Source: Venturia oleaginea (taxonomy: Eukaryota; Ascomycota; Dothideomycetes; Venturiales; Venturiaceae). Taken from it: a stretch of DNA of 64,000 nt. The position numbers and the translations under genes were made by a program. The notes beneath the pieces are model-generated. The model was not told the origin of the DNA. It made no database searches and was given only the letters and a program-made list of their open reading frames with translations. Where the stretch lies: contig JABMLP010000023.1 of NCBI GenBank assembly GCA_013176395.1, positions 372,001-436,000 of the forward strand, in the 5' to 3' direction. Positions 63,078-64,000 of the stretch are shown here, piece after piece (the first letter of the stretch is position 1; each line of letters starts with the position of its first letter).

Positions 63078-64000
63078 CTAGTAGCCCCGGCCGCCATATC
63101 CGTAACCACCACGGTTACCGCCGCGCCCACGACCACGGAAGCCCATCTGCTGTCCTCCTCTTGTTACAGAGTTGTTCCATGCGGTTTGTCCCTGGTTCGG
63201 AACATATGGTTGCTGATATTGAGGTATCTGGAGCATTTGAGGCATTTGAGAGAGGCTTGCAGGTGGCGGTGGGGGCTGCTGCATCCAGGGCTGTTGGAAG
63301 CCCTGGAAAGGAGGCGGTGGGGGCTGCTGCAGCATATAACCAGCCGGAGGTTGCTGCTGTTGCATGTACCCGGTAGGCGCTGAATACTGTTGGAACTGCT
63401 GATACTGCTGTTGTTGCTGGTAACTTGGTAGCGGCGGAGCAGGAGGCCAAGGGGCCTGCCATCCAGTCGGTGGTGGCGGTGGCGGTGGCGGTGGTGTCGG
63501 ATAGCCTTGATATGGCTGCTGCATTGGTGGAGGCGGTGGGAATGCAGGGTTGAACTGATTTTGTGGTTGTGGAGGCTCGTATGAACGACGCTCTGACGAG
63601 TTAGGCCTGCTTAAGCTCGACAAAGAGTTCCGACGAAGCCCTGTCGGCGCTCGTGATGGTGGACTGCTCTCCTTGTCGTCCCATTTCCTCTTCAAAGATG
63701 TGGGCTCTGGCGAGGGGCTGCGTGACGAATCTGAGTGATCTGAGGACTCAGACCCCTTCCGGCGCGCTCTCTCGCGGGCCTCTTCTCTAGCTGCTTTCCT
63801 AGCCTTGTACATTTTTTCTGCAAAGTCCCTTGTCCAGCCATAATACGTGTCTCCAGTGACCAGTCTGACCTTGTGTCCGTCTCTCTCTTTTCTGGTCTTC
63901 CTGATCAAGAGCTTCTGTCCCATCCGATCGTAATCAGACTTGATATTCTCCTCGTCATCGAAAGATAAACTGTAGATACTGTCTGCTTCCTTGATCAGTT
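63078..64000 (-). CDS. Proline/glutamine-rich RGG protein, 5' end outside window
   Basis: The minus-strand frame is open from the right edge (64000) to TAG at 63078, about 307 codons visible; the ATG at 63923 is internal, since the frame continues upstream through IYSLSFDDEENIKSDYDRMG. Visible parts: a conserved-looking charged block (KLLIRKTRKERDGHKVRLVT, GDTYYGWTRDFAEKMYKARK); a Ser/Arg-rich linker (SSDHSDSSRSPSPEP); a long Pro and Gln low-complexity region (PTPPPPPPPPPTGW, SYQQQQQYQQFQQYS); and a C-terminal RGG box (FRGRGRGGNRGGYGYGGRGY). The RGG box and SR stretch suggest RNA binding or phase-separating behaviour. Specific family not recognised. Confidence 0.75.
   Translation of the reverse strand, partial: LIKEADSIYSLSFDDEENIKSDYDRMGQKLLIRKTRKERDGHKVRLVTGDTYYGWTRDFAEKMYKARKAAREEARERARRKGSESSDHSDSSRSPSPEPTSLKRKWDDKESSPPSRAPTGLRRNSLSSLSRPNSSERRSYEPPQPQNQFNPAFPPPPPMQQPYQGYPTPPPPPPPPPTGWQAPWPPAPPLPSYQQQQQYQQFQQYSAPTGYMQQQQPPAGYMLQQPPPPPFQGFQQPWMQQPPPPPASLSQMPQMLQIPQYQQPYVPNQGQTAWNNSVTRGGQQMGFRGRGRGGNRGGYGYGGRGY

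Noticed and set aside
1..64000. CRISPR arrays, tRNA or rRNA genes, and polyketide or peptide synthetase genes
   Set aside because: Looked for and not seen; the tandem repeats present are short minisatellites without spacer structure.

Overview
The window looks like nuclear DNA of a filamentous ascomycete (Pezizomycotina). Genes carry short GT-AG introns, mostly 50-110 bp, several with CTAAC or CTGAC branch-like motifs. The gene families are typical of filamentous fungi: alpha-1,3-glucan synthase, Zn2Cys6 regulators with the fungal middle-homology region, a SNG1/DUF3533 membrane protein, a fungal P450, and a pogo/Fot1-type transposon. A Leotiomycete is my guess from overall feel; the sequence does not prove it. 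Splice models were built by hand from consensus sites, reading phase and family conservation. No alignment or expression data were available.

Left part (1-28 kb) is a normal, gene-rich stretch: a P450 cut by the window edge, an F-box/LRR protein, a glycine-amidinotransferase-like enzyme, an unknown basic protein, a SNG1-like membrane protein, a C2H2 protein, two unknown ORFs that share one frame, a membrane-anchored aspartic-protease homologue lacking its first catalytic Asp, a short-chain dehydrogenase (SDR) with a probable frameshift, an RA-PH scaffold protein, a GT25-type glycosyltransferase and a DUF1279 mitochondrial protein. Centre (28.7-36.3 kb) is one 13-exon alpha-1,3-glucan synthase gene (2264 codons) preceded by about 3 kb without a recognisable gene.

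Right part (39-64 kb) is more accessory. A divergent pair of Zn2Cys6 transcription factors shares a short intergenic region holding an 11-12 bp minisatellite. Beside them lie relics of a 2-oxoglutarate dioxygenase, a polysaccharide deacetylase and an F-box-like family member. Then come a second F-box protein, two SDRs, a 2EXR/F-box-like protein and an RraA-like protein. An AT-rich island leads into two nearly identical pogo-like transposons in inverted orientation, one intact and one with two nonsense codons. The window ends in a proline/glutamine-rich RGG protein that runs off the right edge.

Most worth checking are: (1) in-frame TGA codons inside otherwise continuous, coding-looking frames at 20937, 14405 and 14522; (2) terminal subrepeats that match within each transposon copy but differ between copies, although the transposases are almost identical; (3) the divergent regulator pair with its minisatellite. 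I did not find a clearly new multi-gene system.
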